6,521 bases of DNA from Gammaproteobacteria bacterium RBG_16_37_9 (GTDB lineage Bacteria > Pseudomonadota > Gammaproteobacteria > UBA9339): positions 58,412 to 64,932 of the forward strand of contig MGXJ01000041.1 in assembly GCA_001801345.1 (NCBI GenBank). Direction: 5' to 3'. A program made the position numbers and the translations under genes. Numbering within the stretch: the stretch's first letter is position 1; each line of letters opens with the position of its first letter. Positions 4,201-6,521 of this stretch are shown piece by piece. The notes below the pieces were generated by a model. It did no database searches. It was given only the letters and a program-made list of their open reading frames with translations, and was not told where the DNA came from.

Positions 4201-6521
4201 ATGAAAGGATATTCTAGAGTTATCAAATGTGTAGCGGCGATTATTTTAATTTTGATACCAGCTTTGAGTTTAGCTCAGCCTTTTCCATCATCCCCTTTAT
4301 GGGATATGTTTCAAAACTTAACTTTCACTCCGCCATCTAATGACATGTCAGTCGCTTTTTTAGCTAGAATGTTTGGTGCAGTGCCTGGTGTAGCTCAATT
4401 AGCCACTGGTGGCACTACTATTTTAGGGACAGTTTTTGGGGTGTTTAACGCAGCGATACTTGCGCTTTCAGGAGTGTTCCTGAGTTATACCATTACCAAA
4501 ATAGTAACTGAAACAACTATGGATGGTAGTGCTATGGGTAAAGGCACTACCATATGGACGGCAGTGCGATGTGCTTTAAGCACTAGCTTGCTTGTGCCGC
4601 AAGCTAGCGGTTACTCCATGATTAACGGTATTGTTATGTGGGTAGTAATACAAGGTGTCGGTTTGGCTGATATAACTTGGAGCAGCGCGATGGACTACTT
4701 GAAGGCAGGAGGCACAACTTATGCTATGCCAACCTCTCGAGTAGACTATTCATTGATTAATTGGGATGTAAAAACTGGTAATACCAATATTGATAAGAGC
4801 AATTTGCCTGTAAGTGTCGGATCCACTGATGTTTTACGTTCTTTAGTTTGTGCCTATAGCGTTCATGGTGCACTAGTTAAAAGTCAGAGCATCACATATC
4901 AAAACTTGATGGATAGGCAGGCTAAGGGTATAGCTCTTACCTTGCCTGAACAGACACAACTTGCCAACGCTTCCAAAACAATACCAGAAAAGGGAGAAGT
5001 GTTTTCTGTTTACAAAAAATTTGAATCAAAATGTGTTCCTGCTACCGTGTGCACTAATCCTGATCCTAAAAAACTACCCAAGTGTTGTCCCAATTGTTGT
5101 AGTGATTATACTGGAGGGGCATTTCAATTTCCGTATGTTAAAGACGAGGCTACTAATCCGTTAAAGGGATATGGTTTAAATATAAGAGATAGTAGTATTC
5201 CAGTTTTAACCGGGGTATGCGGCACGATTAGCTATAGCATAGGACAAAAAGACTCCAAAGAATTGGTAGATGTTTATACCGAAAGAGGTAATCGTTATAT
5301 CCCTGCAAAATTGCGGGGGCTTGAGGATATGATCGGGACTCTTGAACCCACGGCAAAGAATTTGATTGACCAGATTAGAGCAGTAGTTCCTCCTCCTCCT
5401 GTTAACAAAACGCAGCCGAATCCAGATACATACGTAATATATAATGATGGCTCTGATAAGGGATTTTTTATAAAACCAAATGCTGCTATTAGTACTAAAT
5501 ATGCTCTGGGGTCTGATAAGTCTGGTGGTAATCTGACAGTTTATGTAACTTTTCCAAAGATTGCATATGATTATCTTCCAGCTATTAATTGGCCGTTAGG
5601 ATCTGACGAAATATTAAGTGCTGCAGCGGCATACCAAGTAGCATTGGCTGATGCGCAAACTATTGGCAGAAATATTTCTACCGAAAATGCTAGTAAGGGT
5701 TTCAGCGATGCGAAGAAGAATGGTTGGATTGGTGCTGGTAGTTATTACAGATTGTTAGCAACTATTCAAAATAGCGCTAAGATGGAATATAACAATTATA
5801 GGTTAACAGGATACGTGGGATTAGACCAACCCTTTGCAAATCCATCAGATGCTGTAAATAGGGGAAATATTCCATGGTATATGGTTTTATTTAGTGCTGC
5901 TACGCCGCTTGCCCCAGGTCGTCCTACTCCTATTGCCGCTATTGACAGTAACTATCAACAAACTATGAGTAATGCTTTAACGTGGATATTTCTTTCTTAT
6001 CCATACTCCGTATTACATGGTAAGGCTTTGGCCTACAGTTTATCTAAGACTGCTACTACGAGCGATATCGGTGCCCTTGCACCAGATTTGGGTGGAATAA
6101 GCGAAGATTGGATACGTGCAAAGTTGATTGGAGGCGCTATTGTGCTTGCGCTAACTCCTCCAGTAGCGATGGCTCTTTTGACAGATATTCCAATGGATTA
6201 TTTAAAGCTAGATGTTAACAAAGTTTTTGCAGAATGGAAGGAAGATATGGACCCAGGTAGTATAGAGGATCCTGAAACGAGAGCAGAGAAACTCACTGCT
6301 GATCCTATACTCAAATTGCAAAACCTTGGTAAAGTGATGATGGAACAATCGATAGCTTATATAGCCCAGTTAAAAGGATTTTTTCTTGCGGTTTCTATTA
6401 GCGTTTCTAGTGCACAGTTGATATATTCATTAGTTTCTGCAGCTATGGCTGCTGGGTCATTTTGGGGCACGCTCACTGGTGTCCAAGATTTTATTACAGC
6501 AATGGTAATAGTAATGAATGG
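4201..6521 (+). CDS. dotA: Dot/Icm type IVB secretion protein DotA (3' end cut off by window)
   Basis: I read this frame by hand: 773 codons are open without a stop up to the window edge. DotA is a polytopic inner-membrane protein of the DotA/TraY family, essential for Dot/Icm effector export; in L. pneumophila it is 1048 residues. Residues 1-25 form a signal peptide, with likely cleavage after ALSLA. Hydrophobic segments follow at about 72-95 and 137-157. Next is a large soluble region (about 160-585), probably periplasmic, then hydrophobic segments near 589-605, 641-660 and 724-752, and the start of another at about 760. This two-helix, large-loop, multi-helix plan is that of DotA. The loop holds six Cys in 23 residues (278, 284, 295, 296, 299, 300, the last four as CCPNCC), a VCGTISYS motif at 339-346 and a PPPP run at 397-400. 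The start is set by AAGGAGG at 4184-4190 and the icmV stop one base upstream. Nothing suggests a frameshift. The C-terminal helices and tail lie outside the window. Confidence 0.94.
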   Translation, partial: MKGYSRVIKCVAAIILILIPALSLAQPFPSSPLWDMFQNLTFTPPSNDMSVAFLARMFGAVPGVAQLATGGTTILGTVFGVFNAAILALSGVFLSYTITKIVTETTMDGSAMGKGTTIWTAVRCALSTSLLVPQASGYSMINGIVMWVVIQGVGLADITWSSAMDYLKAGGTTYAMPTSRVDYSLINWDVKTGNTNIDKSNLPVSVGSTDVLRSLVCAYSVHGALVKSQSITYQNLMDRQAKGIALTLPEQTQLANASKTIPEKGEVFSVYKKFESKCVPATVCTNPDPKKLPKCCPNCCSDYTGGAFQFPYVKDEATNPLKGYGLNIRDSSIPVLTGVCGTISYSIGQKDSKELVDVYTERGNRYIPAKLRGLEDMIGTLEPTAKNLIDQIRAVVPPPPVNKTQPNPDTYVIYNDGSDKGFFIKPNAAISTKYALGSDKSGGNLTVYVTFPKIAYDYLPAINWPLGSDEILSAAAAYQVALADAQTIGRNISTENASKGFSDAKKNGWIGAGSYYRLLATIQNSAKMEYNNYRLTGYVGLDQPFANPSDAVNRGNIPWYMVLFSAATPLAPGRPTPIAAIDSNYQQTMSNALTWIFLSYPYSVLHGKALAYSLSKTATTSDIGALAPDLGGISEDWIRAKLIGGAIVLALTPPVAMALLTDIPMDYLKLDVNKVFAEWKEDMDPGSIEDPETRAEKLTADPILKLQNLGKVMMEQSIAYIAQLKGFFLAVSISVSSAQLIYSLVSAAMAAGSFWGTLTGVQDFITAMVIVMN

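Noticed and set aside
4961..5164. 67-codon plus-strand frame inside dotA
   Set aside because: The dotA frame is continuous through it and gives a coherent DotA-like protein; this is the +2 shadow.

Overview
The window most likely comes from an AT-rich gammaproteobacterium of the order Legionellales (Legionella, Coxiella, Rickettsiella or Berkiella-like), probably an intracellular, host-associated lineage. The main evidence is an icmV-dotA pair from the Dot/Icm type IVB secretion system. A very good match to the Legionella/Coxiella PmrA operator near the left end supports this, as do GC-rich palindromic repeats of the kind common in intracellular bacteria. The genus cannot be fixed from the sequence alone.

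Layout, left to right. Bases 1-126 hold a promoter region with a tandem PmrA-type box and a -10 hexamer. It reads into an unrecognised 167-residue protein (127-630) whose C-terminus looks like a Dot/Icm translocation signal. Bases 631-891 hold a possible promoter (653-681), a GC-rich long palindrome (727-823) and the leader of the glucose-6-phosphate isomerase gene. pgi (892-2526) looks complete and catalytically intact, but its last codons and its stop lie in the first unit of a palindromic repeat cluster (2509 to about 2750). That cluster fills the gap between pgi and a convergent gene. The convergent gene (2754-3584, minus strand) encodes an exported lysozyme-like protein.

A divergent promoter region (3585-3725) follows, in which the two predicted promoters share one -35 hexamer. 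To its right are icmV (3726-4199) and, one base after the icmV stop, dotA (4201 to the window end, cut off at residue 773).

How the genes fit together. IcmV and DotA are inner-membrane parts of the Dot/Icm effector-export machine. The PmrA-boxed small protein is a plausible substrate of that machine, because PmrA controls both dot/icm genes and many effectors in Legionella and Coxiella. The lysozyme-like protein could act on peptidoglycan. It sits where icmW-icmX lie in L. pneumophila, but a functional link is only a guess. pgi is a housekeeping metabolic gene with no evident tie to secretion. The most interesting items are the PmrA-boxed candidate effector, the replacement of the divergent icmWX operon, and the repeat-derived end of Pgi.
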